A stretch of 64,000 nucleotides of DNA from Xanthomonas bromi (lineage in GTDB: Bacteria; Pseudomonadota; Gammaproteobacteria; Xanthomonadales; Xanthomonadaceae). How positions within the stretch are numbered: position 1 is the stretch's first letter; each line of letters begins with the position of its first letter. Under the pieces are notes generated by a model. That model ran no database searches and was not told where the DNA came from. It saw only the letters and a list, made by a program, of their open reading frames with translations. The stretch is from assembly GCF_900092025.1 (NCBI RefSeq), contig NZ_FLTX01000008.1, positions 156,129 to 220,128 on the forward strand. Reading direction: 5' to 3'. Below are positions 1 through 9,109 of this stretch, piece by piece. A program made the position numbers and the translations under genes.

Positions 1-91
1 TCTCGTCGGTCAATCGTTGAGTACGCTCGACCAACGCCTCCACGCGGGCGGCGAGTGCGCGGAGTTGAGCGAGGGCGGCAGCGTTGTCCAT
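1..91 (-). CDS. TIGR02449-like small coiled-coil protein (partial, N-terminus only)
   Basis: Only the first 30 codons lie in the window; the rest runs off the left edge. They encode MDNAAALAQLRALAARVEAL followed by VERTQRLTDE, a heptad-like leucine/alanine pattern of a short coiled coil. A small coiled-coil gene of the TIGR02449 family often stands divergent from ygfB and upstream of zapA in gammaproteobacteria, and the divergent ygfB beginning at 329 fits that. The family is thought to be ZapB-like and linked to cell division. The assignment rests on context and the coiled-coil pattern, so it is tentative. Confidence 0.5.
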   Translation of the reverse strand, partial: MDNAAALAQLRALAARVEALVERTQRLTDE

Positions 92-328
92 GCGCTCACG
101 ATAGGGGCGCGTGCGCGCGGTGGTCAAGCGGTCGCGCATGCCCAGACCGCAGGCGTCAGCCCAAGCCCCGCAAGGCCTCGCACAGGATCGAGACAGGCCG
201 GCTTCACGCGCGTGGAACGCGGCAAGGAGCGCGCAGATCGCGGCTCATGCGGGCCGCCTTGATACACTGGGCAGTCATAGCGCTGGCCCCTGGGCCGGCG
301 CCTCTCGCTCTTCAGCCCGGATGACCCG

Positions 329-871
329 ATGGATCTGCCCGATGTAACCGCTGTGCAAAACGAAAGCCGTCAGCTTGCGCTGGCGTCCTCTGCGGCGGAG
401 TTGCATGGTGGGCTGTGCGGGTGGCTCTCCGGCGGCGGCGCCGACAGCGCAGACTGGCTGGCACGCATCTTGGCAGACTCCGGCCAGGTTGCGCCCAAGC
501 AGGGCGGAGCGCTGGACCAGCTGCGGCAGGCCACCGTGGCGCAACTGGAAGACCGCGATTTTGCCTTTGAACTGCTGCTGGTCGAAGACGGCGCCCCATT
601 GCCTGCGCGCACCGATGCGTTGTTCGACTGGTGCCGCGCGTTCCTGGGCGGATTTGGCCTGGCTGCGCAGCAGCGTCCGGCACTGAGCGAAGAAGGCGAG
701 GAAGCGCTGCAGGATCTGGCGCGGCTGGCGCAGGCCTCCAGCGACGACTTCGACGCGGCCGACGAGGACGACACCGCATTGGCCGAGATCGGGGAATTCG
801 TGCGCGTGGCGGTGCTGTTGCTGCATGGCGACTGCGTGATGGGGCCGCGCTTTCGCCAACGTCTGAACTGA
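329..871 (+). CDS. ygfB: YgfB/UPF0149 family protein
   Basis: This 180-residue protein belongs to the YecA/YgfB (UPF0149) family. The typical features are visible: the N-terminal [13 protein letters not shown] segment, then [20 protein letters not shown], then FLGGFGL, and an acidic [13 protein letters not shown] stretch. It is a soluble, all-helical protein of usual length. In Pseudomonas YgfB modulates a cell-wall amidase regulator, but that role is not shown here. The gene stops 10 bases before pepP, the conserved ygfB-pepP arrangement, so the two are probably one transcript. Confidence 0.93.
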   Translation: MDLPDVTAVQNESRQLALASSAAELHGGLCGWLSGGGADSADWLARILADSGQVAPKQGGALDQLRQATVAQLEDRDFAFELLLVEDGAPLPARTDALFDWCRAFLGGFGLAAQQRPALSEEGEEALQDLARLAQASSDDFDAADEDDTALAEIGEFVRVAVLLLHGDCVMGPRFRQRLN

Positions 872-881
872 CCGGCCCGCC

Positions 882-2213
882 ATGAAAAAGCTCACCGGGA
901 TCGGCGCGGCCGAGTACGCACGCCGGCGCAGGCAACTGATGCAGATGGCTGGCGAGCAGGCGATCCTGATTCTGCCGGCCGCGCCCGAGCGCGTGCGCAG
1001 CCACGATACGCATTATCCGTATCGGCAGGATTCGGATTTCTGGTATCTGAGCGGGTTTCCGGAGCCGGAAGCGGTGCTGGTGCTGGTGCCCGGTCGCAAG
1101 CATGGCGAAGCGATCCTGTTTTGCCGCGAGCGCGATGCCGAGCGCGAAGCCTGGGATGGCCCACGCGAGGGCCAGGAAGGGGCGGTGGAACGCTATGGCA
1201 TGGACGATGCGTACCCCATCGACGATGTCGACGAGATCCTGCCGGGCCTGCTGGAAGGGCGCAGCCGCGTCTATTACCACTTCGGGCGCGATGTCGATTT
1301 CGATCTCAAGTTGATCGGCTGGCTCAAGCGTGTGCGCGAGCAGGTGCGCCACGGCGCACAGCCTCCGCATGAATTTTTAGAGCTCGGGCATCTGCTGCAC
1401 GAGCAGCGGCTGTTCAAGTCGCGCGACGAGATTGCGTTGATGCAGCAGGCCGCCGACATTAGTGTGCGTGCGCACCGCGCGGCGATGCGGCTGGCGCGGC
1501 CGGGCGTGCATGAGTACGAACTGCAGGCGGAAGTCGAGCGCGAATTCCGCGCTGCCGATGCATGGCCGGCATACGGCAGCATCGTTGGTACCGGCAGCAA
1601 TGCCTGCGTGCTGCATTATCGCGCCAACAACGCGCGCAGCCGCGATGGCGAGCTGGTGCTGATCGATGCCGGTGCCGAATACCGCGGCTATGCGGCCGAT
1701 ATCACTCGCACCTTTCCGATCAACGGCCGCTTCACGCCGGCGCAGCGTGCGCTGCACGATCTGGTCGGTGCTGCGCAGGCGGCTGCACTCGCGCAGGCAT
1801 GTCCCGGCGTGGCCTACGAAGCGGGGCATCTGGCGGCAGTGGAAACCTTGACCGAAGGGCTGCTGCGCCTGGGCCTGCTCAAAGGCAAGCTCGAACGCAA
1901 CATCGCCGACGGGCACTACAAGCGCTTTTATCGGCACAAGACTGGCCATTGGCTCGGCCTGGATGTGCACGATGTGGGCGACTACCGGCTTGTCGGCGAC
2001 TCACGGCTGCTCGAGCCCGGCATGGTGTTCACCATCGAGCCGGGCCTGTACGTGTCTGCCGACGACACCTCGGTAGAGGCCAAATGGCGCGGCATCGGTA
2101 TTCGCACCGAAGACAATGTGCTGATCACTGCCGATGGCCATCGGGTGCTCACCGATGCGCTTGCGCGCAGCGCGGACGACATCGAAGCGGAGATGGCTGG
2201 CGCGCGTGTCTAA
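882..2213 (+). CDS. pepP: Xaa-Pro aminopeptidase (aminopeptidase P)
   Basis: A cytosolic M24B metallopeptidase of 443 residues that removes N-terminal residues preceding proline. The N-terminal half carries the aminopeptidase-P N domain (SDFWYLSGFPEPEAVLVLVP). The C-terminal pita-bread domain shows all dimetal ligands: LIDAGAEYRGYAADITRTFP with two Asp, TGHWLGLDVHDVGDY with His, FTIEPGLYV with Glu, and GIRTEDNVLI with Glu. Length and order match E. coli PepP. It lies 10 bases after ygfB. The stop is followed by about 380 bases without a gene and then by genes on the opposite strand. Confidence 0.97.
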   Translation: MKKLTGIGAAEYARRRRQLMQMAGEQAILILPAAPERVRSHDTHYPYRQDSDFWYLSGFPEPEAVLVLVPGRKHGEAILFCRERDAEREAWDGPREGQEGAVERYGMDDAYPIDDVDEILPGLLEGRSRVYYHFGRDVDFDLKLIGWLKRVREQVRHGAQPPHEFLELGHLLHEQRLFKSRDEIALMQQAADISVRAHRAAMRLARPGVHEYELQAEVEREFRAADAWPAYGSIVGTGSNACVLHYRANNARSRDGELVLIDAGAEYRGYAADITRTFPINGRFTPAQRALHDLVGAAQAAALAQACPGVAYEAGHLAAVETLTEGLLRLGLLKGKLERNIADGHYKRFYRHKTGHWLGLDVHDVGDYRLVGDSRLLEPGMVFTIEPGLYVSADDTSVEAKWRGIGIRTEDNVLITADGHRVLTDALARSADDIEAEMAGARV

Positions 2214-2596
2214 TTGCCGAGGGATCGATCGTCAGAAGCGCCGGTCACCTTGCCGTCGGCACCTTCACAGAGACGCCGGATGCTTGGCATGTCGCTGCAT
2301 CAGCGCAAGCGGCTGGTGGGCCGGCGCAACCGCACAAGGCACTCAATGTGCGCAAGGCATCTGGAGCAGCCAACAAAACTGTTGTGCAGCCGCCAGGCAG
2401 GCGTGGCCGGTGCTCGGTGCGGCATGTACTCCCTCGTGCTGCGGTTCTGGGTGTGCCGCCCGCACCCACCTGACGACTGCTCGCTACGTGTTGCCAGCCG
2501 CCCTTGGTGCTACGCGCCAAGCGTGTGTCCAACGCAGCGCGTGCGCAGTCGAGGTGATCTTGCCAGGCGCGCCGCAAGCACGACGCGCCGCCGGTT
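2214..2596. other. Gene-free spacer between convergent pepP and the XVIPCD gene
   Basis: About 380 bases with no convincing coding sequence on either strand; the open frames crossing it have no recognisable domains. It holds one copy of a dispersed repeat (2360-2488) that recurs near 37,381-37,506. No obvious Rho-independent terminator with a T-run was found for pepP. In many gammaproteobacteria ubiH follows pepP, but nothing here resembles ubiH. Confidence 0.6.
2360..2488. repeat. Dispersed intergenic repeat, copy A
   Basis: This stretch can be aligned by eye with 37381-37506. Shared blocks in order: TGGA..C.GC.AACAA; CGCCAGGC.GGCGTGGC.GG; CTCGTGC followed by CGGTTCT; CATC/ACC..CTG.C; and ACTGCTCGCTACG at the end. 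Overall identity looks like roughly two thirds. Neither copy has coding potential or terminal repeats that I can see, so this is an intergenic repeat family of unknown origin. Confidence 0.6.
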
Positions 2597-2995
2597 TCAT
2601 TGCCCCAGCTGCGGCGTCTGCGTGCGCTCTGGCTGTTGCATCACCTCGCCAGGTGCGGCGCTCTGCTGCGCACGCGCGAAGGACTGTTCTTCGGGCGTAG
2701 CCAGTGCCTGCTCGGTTTTCATGTGCGCGCGCAGATGTGCCGGGTTGGTAGGGTCGCCCTGCACCACGAACACGTTTTCGCCGCCGTGCACGCCGGTCTT
2801 GTTCGCTTCGCTCATCAGCACGTGATCCACGCGCGATAGCCCGCTTTCTTTGGCCAATGGCAACAAGGCAGCGATCAGTCGCGCGCTGTTCTGATCGGGC
2901 GCGCGTCCGTGCGCGGCGTCGATCGCATGCACGCCGCATTCGATCTGCTGGTACATCGGGTGGTCGGGGTGCGAGGTCTGGCGTGGGTCGTTCAT
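2597..2995 (-). CDS. Stand-alone XVIPCD-domain protein (X-T4SS secretion-signal domain without a toxin)
   Basis: The 132-residue product is almost entirely an XVIPCD domain, the C-terminal recruitment module by which Xanthomonadales T4SS effectors bind the VirD4 coupling protein. Visible hallmarks are SHPDHPMYQQIECGVHAIDA, then GLSRVDHVLMSEA, ENVFVVQG, NPAHLRAHM and TPEEQSFARAQQ, ending in a Q/P-rich tail, as such domains do. The ATG at 2995 is preceded by CGGAG at proper spacing; a further in-frame ATG at 3037 would overlap pepQ. It lies 28 bases after the pepQ stop on the same strand and may be co-transcribed. No toxin, transglycosylase or phospholipase domain precedes it. It may be a relic effector, an adaptor/decoy or a minimal secreted protein. 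Confidence 0.85.
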   Translation of the reverse strand: MNDPRQTSHPDHPMYQQIECGVHAIDAAHGRAPDQNSARLIAALLPLAKESGLSRVDHVLMSEANKTGVHGGENVFVVQGDPTNPAHLRAHMKTEQALATPEEQSFARAQQSAAPGEVMQQPERTQTPQLGQ

Positions 2996-3023
2996 GGCGA
3001 TGCTCCGTGCTGTGATGTGCAGA

Positions 3024-4349
3024 TCAGGGTGCGGCAAAGACCGGGCGGGTCAGGTTTTCCGGTGCGTCATCGGTGCACACCACTTCGTCTTCGATGCGGA
3101 TGCCACCGTAGGGCTTGAACTCGTCCACGCGCTGCCAGTCGACGCTGGCCGCGTGGCCGTTCTTTTTCAGTTCGTCCAGCAGCATGTCGATGAAGTAGAC
3201 GCCGGGTTCGATGGTCACCACCATGCCCGGCTCCAGCCCGCGGGTCAGTCGCAGATACGGGTGGCCGGCCGGGCGTTCGATGCGGCCGCCGCGGTCGCTG
3301 GCGGCGAAGCCGGCCACATCGTGCACCTGCAGACCGATCAGATGACCAAGGCCATGCGGGAAGAATGCAGCGCTGACGCCGGTCGCCAGTGCCGCTTCCG
3401 GCGAGACGGTGAGAATGCCGAACTCCTTGAGGATGCCCATCAACGCCAGATGCGCATCGAGATGCAGCTGCGTGTAGTCCACGCCGGCGCGTACGTTCTG
3501 GCCTATGCGGACCTGCGCGGCATCCACTGCATCGATCAATGCCTGGAAGTCGCTGCCGGGATCGGCGGCGTAGGTGCGGGTGATATCGCTGGCGTAGCCG
3601 TACGCTGAAGCCCCAGCGTCGATCAGGAAGCTGCGCAGCGGCTGCGGCGGCTGTTGGCCCAGTTCGGTGTAGTGCAGCACCGCGCCGTGTTCGTTGAGCG
3701 CGATGATGTTGCCGTACGGCAACGCGTTGGCGTCCTGGCCCACCGCCGCGCAATACGCCATGTGGATGCCGAATTCGCTCTGGCCGGCGCGGAACGCCGC
3801 TTCCGCAGCACGATGGCCACGTACGGCCATTTGTTGGGCGATGCGCAGCAATGCCAGTTCGTACGGCGTTTTGAACGCACGTTGGTAGTCCAGGTAGTCG
3901 AGCACCGGCTGCGGATTGTTCGGTATATACGCACCGAGCGTGCTGTGCGTCTCGCCAAGAATCGCGCAGCGCTCAGCGTGTTTGGGCAGCAGCGCCAGCG
4001 CCTCGTCCGGGGTGCGGATGATGTGGATATCGCAGTGTTCGACCCACCAGCCACTGGGCGCGTCGGGCACCACATGCCAGTAGTCGAACGGCTGATAGAA
4101 GATCACCGTCGGGCGCTTGCCTGGCGTGTAGACCAGCCAACTGTTGGGGACCCGTGTCAGCGGCACCCAGGCCTTGAATTGCGGGTTGACCGCGTAGGGG
4201 TAATCGCGGTCGTCGAACAGGTGGTAATGCGTGCTGCCGCTGGGCACCACCAGATGCTCGAAGCCGCCGCGCTGCAGCGCTTCGTCGGCACGCGCGGCGA
4301 GCGTACGCAGGTGGTCGGAGTATAGGCTGCTCAAGGAGGGCTGGGGCAT
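3024..4349 (-). CDS. pepQ: Xaa-Pro dipeptidase (prolidase)
   Basis: A 441-residue M24B metallopeptidase that cleaves X-Pro dipeptides in the cytosol. It has the PepQ-type N-terminal domain (HYHLFDDRDYPYAVNPQFKA, with the WVPLT segment) that distinguishes it from PepP. The C-terminal domain shows the metal ligands: LIDAGASAYGYASDITRTYA, HGLGHLIGLQVHDVAG, VTIEPGVYF and GGIRIEDEVV. Length matches E. coli PepQ. It follows the PilZ gene by about 60 bases on the same strand and precedes the XVIPCD gene by 28. Confidence 0.95.
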   Translation of the reverse strand: MPQPSLSSLYSDHLRTLAARADEALQRGGFEHLVVPSGSTHYHLFDDRDYPYAVNPQFKAWVPLTRVPNSWLVYTPGKRPTVIFYQPFDYWHVVPDAPSGWWVEHCDIHIIRTPDEALALLPKHAERCAILGETHSTLGAYIPNNPQPVLDYLDYQRAFKTPYELALLRIAQQMAVRGHRAAEAAFRAGQSEFGIHMAYCAAVGQDANALPYGNIIALNEHGAVLHYTELGQQPPQPLRSFLIDAGASAYGYASDITRTYAADPGSDFQALIDAVDAAQVRIGQNVRAGVDYTQLHLDAHLALMGILKEFGILTVSPEAALATGVSAAFFPHGLGHLIGLQVHDVAGFAASDRGGRIERPAGHPYLRLTRGLEPGMVVTIEPGVYFIDMLLDELKKNGHAASVDWQRVDEFKPYGGIRIEDEVVCTDDAPENLTRPVFAAP

Positions 4350-4410
4350 ACGGGGCTCGATCGGCGATGCAAAGGCAGGACGCGAGTTTGCCGCAAACCC
4401 GGTGATGCGG

Positions 4411-4758
4411 TCAGCCCGCCATGTGTTCTTCGGCGATCCACGCGCGCAGGCGCTGCCGGTGCGGTTCGGACATGGTCAGGAAGCGCACGCCGGCCCAGGA
4501 CTGTCCGGGCGCGTGCGCGGCTTCGGACCACAGCAGATGTACGCCGACATCGATCTCGGTGGCGCGGCCGACTCGCTCGGGCAGCGTGAAGCGCAACTGA
4601 TACAAGGCGTCGTCCTGCAGCGGAGCCGACCCCAACAACAGCATGCCGGTTTCGGAGAGGTTGCCGACCCGGCCGATCTGCGCCTCGGTCAGCACGTCGA
4701 TGACCGGTAACAGATCGGTCGGCTGGCGGCGCGGCGCGCGGCGGGTGTCCTGGATCAT
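4411..4758 (-). CDS. PilZ-domain protein (probable c-di-GMP receptor)
   Basis: A 115-residue single-domain PilZ protein. Both signature motifs for cyclic-di-GMP binding are present: an N-terminal arginine cluster (TRRAPRRQ, fitting RxxxR) and GNLSETGMLL (fitting [D/N]xSxxG). The rest is the expected beta-barrel. Its ATG overlaps the stop of the upstream DUF1631 gene by four bases (ATGA), so translation is probably coupled. The partner is unknown; DUF1631 proteins are a plausible one from context only. Confidence 0.9.
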   Translation of the reverse strand: MIQDTRRAPRRQPTDLLPVIDVLTEAQIGRVGNLSETGMLLLGSAPLQDDALYQLRFTLPERVGRATEIDVGVHLLWSEAAHAPGQSWAGVRFLTMSEPHRQRLRAWIAEEHMAG

Positions 4759-7172
4759 GGCTGGGTCTCGGTAACAGGCGATTGACCGGCCAAGCTGCGC
4801 AGCGTACGCACGGTGGCATGCCAGGCGCGATCGATCAGTCGCGATTTTTCTTCCACCAGTAGACGCGCCTGCCCACCGGCCATCAACCGCGCCAGGCTAT
4901 CCAGCGAGTGCTCGCCAATCTTCTGTCCGCGCTGATTCACGAACAGCGCGTTGCCGGTCATCGGGCTATACCAGGACAAGCGTTGCCGGCGCAGATCGCC
5001 CTGCTGGTTGATCACGAATTCGAACCAGGTGCCGAACGGCAGGCTACGCACTTGCGTGTAGCACTGCTCTTCGGCCGGCGTGCGCTGGGTGGCTGCCGGT
5101 TTGCGCGGAGCACTGTCGCCCTGGTCGCCGAGGCGGGTACGTGCCTTGAGCCGGGCGGCCAGTTCGGTGCGCGACGTCACCTCGTCCTCGCCACCGGGCG
5201 TGGACAAGCGCCGCGCGATCGCTGCCGCTTCATCGTGGTGATAGCCCACTTGCAGCAGCGCGGTTTCCACATCGGTGCCGAGTGCGATGTCGGTGGGCTG
5301 GCCCTTGCTGCGACAGGTGACCTCGGCAATGCGCGCGGTCAGCGCCTGGCGCTCGTCCCATTCGGGCGATTGCTCGCCCTGGCGCAGCAAGGTGAGCGTG
5401 AGCACGTCCGACCAGGCCTGGCGCAGCAGCGATTGCACGAAGCGCGGTGGCGCGCTTTGTTCGCACAGTTGCTCGATGCGCGCTTCGGCCTGTTGCTTGG
5501 CCGATTCCAGACGCTCCTTGCCGCGCGCGGCATCCATGTGTCGTCGCTCGGTCACTTCGGCCTTGCGCGCGAGTGTGCGCAGATGCGCCTGGATGTCGTT
5601 GTTGGCTGCGGCGAATACCGCTTCGTCGCCTTGATAGTCGTTGACGATGGTGTCGACCGCGCTGCCCAGCTTGTGCAGCAGTTGCGGGTCGCTATCGTTC
5701 TCGCCCAGCCACACCGCGCCCGACTCGGCCACGGTGTTGAGCAATTCGCGCACCGGGTGCTGGTCGCGCACGAAAAAATGCGCGTCGGCCAATGCGGCGC
5801 GGACCACCGGCACCTGCAATTTGGCCAGCAATGCCTGTGCCGGCGTCTGCTCGCGCACCTCGCGCTGCATCTGCGCGTAGAGCAGGCCGAGCAGGTCGAA
5901 GGTGTCGTTGTCCTGCGGCGATAGCGTGGCATCCGGGCCGTACTGGCTGCGCAGTTCCTCCAGTACCTGCCGCTGCACCGCATCGATGCCCGATGCTTGC
6001 GGTGTCGCCGCGGCCTGCGTGGCCAGCGCGCGTTGCAGGCTGGCCAGCGCATCGCCGAGCGCAGCCTTCGGCACCGCAGCGGTGGCGCTTTTGTGCGATG
6101 TCTGGGTCGCTGCTGCAAGCAGCGTGGAGGAGGGCGCCATCCCGTTGTTGGCCGGCACTCCTGCGCTTGCGTGACCAGCTGCTTGCGACTGGCGTGCCGA
6201 CGCCATCAAGCCGCCCAGCGCCTGCATTGCCTCGTCGAGCGCCGGCGACAGTGTCTGCGCGTGTGCAGCGATCGCAAGCGCCGGTGGCGCAGCAGCGGGA
6301 TCCAGCAAGACGCTTTGCCACGCCGTCGGCGCGGAGTGGCCTGCCCAGCCGGTCGCCGGCCGCGGCATCCGCGAGGCTGCAACCGTCATGTGGGTTGCGG
6401 CAGCGTCTTTCGCGCCGTGCGCCGATGCCGGCAGCGCATGCCGCGTCTGCACCTGCGTGGGTTTGACCAGGTACGGGTGGTAGATCAGCCCCGGCAGGAT
6501 GCCTTCCTGGTCAAGCGTGCTGTTGGCGCTTTCGAACAGATCGCCCAGACGGTCCATCACCTGGCGCTCGAAGACCTTGTACAGCGTCAGCTGCCCATCC
6601 AGGCTCAGTCCGAGCGATTCCCCGCACTGACCCACGATGCGGCATAACGCGTAGGGGCCAAGCGGCAATTCTTCCAGCTCGAATTCGGCCACCGTCCCGA
6701 TCACCGCCAGGCGTTGCGCCAGCAAGAGCAGAGCATTGGCGCGCCGGGATGTCTCGCGGCGTGCGATTTCGCTCAGCACGATGTCGCGATCGATATCGGT
6801 GTTTTCGACCAGGGTCAGCATCTGCGGCTGCGCAGCGACGTCGCTCAATGGCGCCAGCACCGGGCGTTCGCGCAGGCCGGCCAGCGCCTTGGCCAGTTCA
6901 TGCAGAAATGCCTGCGGAAACCGGTCGATGTGGTCACGTAGGCCGCGTGTCTGTGCGTAGATTTCCGTCTGGATCTGGCTGTTGCGCGCGTGCTCGGCCT
7001 GATGCAGCAGCTCGCGTTCCAGCTCGACGACGGTCAGCCGCAGCGGTCCGCTCAGCGCCTGCGCGCAATGCGCGTGCAGCATGCCGAGCAGGTGCCTGCC
7101 GCGTGCGGACACCGGCGCATCGGCAATCGGGCCGCTGGGTGCGGGTTGCAGGGAAGGCACGGGCGTAGACAT
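4755..7172 (-). CDS. DUF1631 family protein
   Basis: A large (805-residue) cytoplasmic protein of the DUF1631 family, found in gammaproteobacteria and usually unannotated. Visible regions: an N-terminal helical part (LLGMLHAHCAQALSGPLRLT), a variable Ala/Ser-rich middle at about residues 240-390 that looks disordered, a conserved helical core (DLLGLLYAQMQREVREQ), and a C-terminal LPFGTWFEFVINQQGDLRRQ segment in the style of a small beta-domain. It is first in an apparent operon with the PilZ gene, with a four-base overlap. No catalytic motif was recognised. Confidence 0.85.
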   Translation of the reverse strand: MSTPVPSLQPAPSGPIADAPVSARGRHLLGMLHAHCAQALSGPLRLTVVELERELLHQAEHARNSQIQTEIYAQTRGLRDHIDRFPQAFLHELAKALAGLRERPVLAPLSDVAAQPQMLTLVENTDIDRDIVLSEIARRETSRRANALLLLAQRLAVIGTVAEFELEELPLGPYALCRIVGQCGESLGLSLDGQLTLYKVFERQVMDRLGDLFESANSTLDQEGILPGLIYHPYLVKPTQVQTRHALPASAHGAKDAAATHMTVAASRMPRPATGWAGHSAPTAWQSVLLDPAAAPPALAIAAHAQTLSPALDEAMQALGGLMASARQSQAAGHASAGVPANNGMAPSSTLLAAATQTSHKSATAAVPKAALGDALASLQRALATQAAATPQASGIDAVQRQVLEELRSQYGPDATLSPQDNDTFDLLGLLYAQMQREVREQTPAQALLAKLQVPVVRAALADAHFFVRDQHPVRELLNTVAESGAVWLGENDSDPQLLHKLGSAVDTIVNDYQGDEAVFAAANNDIQAHLRTLARKAEVTERRHMDAARGKERLESAKQQAEARIEQLCEQSAPPRFVQSLLRQAWSDVLTLTLLRQGEQSPEWDERQALTARIAEVTCRSKGQPTDIALGTDVETALLQVGYHHDEAAAIARRLSTPGGEDEVTSRTELAARLKARTRLGDQGDSAPRKPAATQRTPAEEQCYTQVRSLPFGTWFEFVINQQGDLRRQRLSWYSPMTGNALFVNQRGQKIGEHSLDSLARLMAGGQARLLVEEKSRLIDRAWHATVRTLRSLAGQSPVTETQP

Positions 7173-7336
7173 CCGGGGGAGGCTGGCTCAGTTCGAAGCG
7201 TGAGCTATGTAGCATGTTTTCCGGCCGGCCGCGGGGCATTGGCGCGCCCAGCGCAGCCAGGTCGCGTGATGCCAAGCCGCGAACCTACGGGCGCGCCGCG
7301 CGCATGCGGCCGGTCGACCCGCGATGTGTGGCGCCT

Positions 7337-8494
7337 TCAGCGCAGGAACAACTCGACCACATCATTGGTAAAGCGACGTCCCAACTCGGTCGGCACCACG
7401 CGCTCGTCCTGCCGGGTCATCCAGCCCTGGGCCACTGCGCGCGCCAACGGCGCCTCGATGACGGAGGCCGCAAGACCGGTAGACGCTTCGAAATCGCTCA
7501 GCCGGAAGCCTTCGTGCAAACGCAGCAGGTTGAGCATGTATTCGAATGGCAGCCGTTCGCGCGGCACGATGTCGTCGCCGCCGATGGATGCGGCAGCGCC
7601 CGCGCTGGCCAGATAACTCTGCGGATGCTTGTGCTTCCAGCGCCGCAGTACGTGCTCTTCGGCACCGGAGCTGATCTTGCCGTGCGCACCCGCACCGATG
7701 CCCAGGTAATCGCCGAAACGCCAGTAGTTGAGGTTGTGCGCGCACTGCCGCCCCGGCTTGGCGTACGCGCTGACTTCGTACTGGGCGTAGCCGGCATCGG
7801 CCAGCAGGCGTTGGCAGTGTTCCTGGATATCCCAGGCGGCATCGTCGTCGGGAATGCCCTTGGGCGGCCGCGCGAAGAACACCGTGTTTGGCTCCAGCGT
7901 GAGCTGGTAATGCGACAGGTGCGTGGGCTGCAGCGCGAAGGCGCGTTCCAGATCGTGCTCGGCCTGCATCAGCGTCTGCTCGGGCAACGCGTACATCAGG
8001 TCGATATTGAAATTATCGTAGCCGGCATCTTGTGCCAGTTTGATTGCGCGTTCGGCTTCGGCGCTGTCGTGGATACGGCCCAACCGCTGCAGCGCCACGT
8101 CGTCGAAGCTCTGTACCCCGAAGCTCAGGCGGTTCACGCCCGCTGCGCGGTAGTGCTCGAAACGGCCGTGCTCGGCAGTACCCGGATTGGTTTCCAGGGT
8201 GATTTCAAGATTCGGCGCAAACCGCAGTCGTGCCGCGGCAGCTTGCAGGAAGCGGTCGATCGCCTCTGGTGGGAACAGGCTGGGCGTGCCGCCACCGAAG
8301 AACACCGAATGCACCACGCGGCCCCAGACCAGCGGTAGATCCGCATCCAGGTCGCGGATCAATGCATCCACATACGCCTCGAACGGCAACACGCCCTTGG
8401 CCGCATGCGAGTTGAAATCGCAATACGGGCATTTGCGTACGCACCAGGGCAGGTGCACGTAGAGCGACAGTGGCGGCGGAATCAGCTGTGGCAT
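7337..8494 (-). CDS. hemW: Radical SAM heme chaperone HemW
   Basis: A 385-residue radical SAM protein of the HemN/HemW family. The cluster-binding motif CVRKCPYCDFNSH (CxxxCxxC) lies near residue 18, followed by VFFGGGTPSLF and the C-terminal HemN domain. The short N-terminus before the first Cys and the total length fit HemW, which inserts heme into respiratory enzymes, rather than true coproporphyrinogen oxidase HemN. It starts 15 bases after the rdgB stop, the common rdgB-hemW order, at the end of the rph-VOC-rdgB-hemW cluster. Confidence 0.93.
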   Translation of the reverse strand: MPQLIPPPLSLYVHLPWCVRKCPYCDFNSHAAKGVLPFEAYVDALIRDLDADLPLVWGRVVHSVFFGGGTPSLFPPEAIDRFLQAAAARLRFAPNLEITLETNPGTAEHGRFEHYRAAGVNRLSFGVQSFDDVALQRLGRIHDSAEAERAIKLAQDAGYDNFNIDLMYALPEQTLMQAEHDLERAFALQPTHLSHYQLTLEPNTVFFARPPKGIPDDDAAWDIQEHCQRLLADAGYAQYEVSAYAKPGRQCAHNLNYWRFGDYLGIGAGAHGKISSGAEEHVLRRWKHKHPQSYLASAGAAASIGGDDIVPRERLPFEYMLNLLRLHEGFRLSDFEASTGLAASVIEAPLARAVAQGWMTRQDERVVPTELGRRFTNDVVELFLR

Positions 8495-8509
8495 TGCGCT
8501 ACGCGTGGG

Positions 8510-9109
8510 TCACAGCGACAAGGCATGCAGTTTGTGCTGCAGCGTGGCCAGGGCCACGGCACGGTGGCTGAGGCGGTTCTTCAATGCGCTGTCCATTTCC
8601 GCGGCGGTCAGTCCGTACACGGGATCCAGAAACACCGGGTTGTAGCCGAAGCCGCCATCGCCGCGCGGCGCGGTGGTGATCACGCCTTCCCAGCTGCCTT
8701 CGGCGATCAATGGTTGCGGATCTTCCGGATGCCGCAGCAGCACGATCACTGCATAAAACCGCGCGCTGCGGCGTTCGGCCGGAACCGCGCGCATCGCTTC
8801 GAGCAACTTGGCGTTGTTGGCCTGCGCATTGGTCGGGCTGCCGGCGTAGCGTGCGCTGTACAAACCGGGTGCGCCATCGAGCGCATCGACGATCAAGCCC
8901 GAGTCATCGGCCAGCGCGGGCAGGCCGGTGACGGCGCTGGCGTGACGCGCCTTGATCAACGCGTTCTCGACGAAGGTCAGGCCGGTTTCCGGCACGTCTT
9001 CCACGCCGAGTTCGCCCTGCGCAACGATGCGCAGCGGCAGCGCGGCCAGCATGGCGCGCAGTTCTTCCAGCTTGCCGGCGTTGCCGCTTGCCAGGACCAG
9101 TTGTTTCAT
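8510..9109 (-). CDS. rdgB: dITP/XTP pyrophosphatase
   Basis: This 199-residue Ham1/RdgB enzyme hydrolyses dITP, XTP and ITP to monophosphates, keeping deaminated purines out of DNA. Family motifs are visible: LVLASGNAGKLEEL at the N-terminus, TFVENALIKARHA, ALADDSGLIVDAL, GLYSARYAG and the C-terminal GFGYNPVF and LSHRAVAL. The ATG at 9109 overlaps the VOC gene stop (ATGA), and the length is normal for the family. Confidence 0.96.
   Translation of the reverse strand: MKQLVLASGNAGKLEELRAMLAALPLRIVAQGELGVEDVPETGLTFVENALIKARHASAVTGLPALADDSGLIVDALDGAPGLYSARYAGSPTNAQANNAKLLEAMRAVPAERRSARFYAVIVLLRHPEDPQPLIAEGSWEGVITTAPRGDGGFGYNPVFLDPVYGLTAAEMDSALKNRLSHRAVALATLQHKLHALSL

Noticed and set aside
2214..2825. 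A 203-codon plus-strand open frame after pepP
   Set aside because: It overlaps the XVIPCD gene in antisense and has a Cys/Arg-rich shadow composition.
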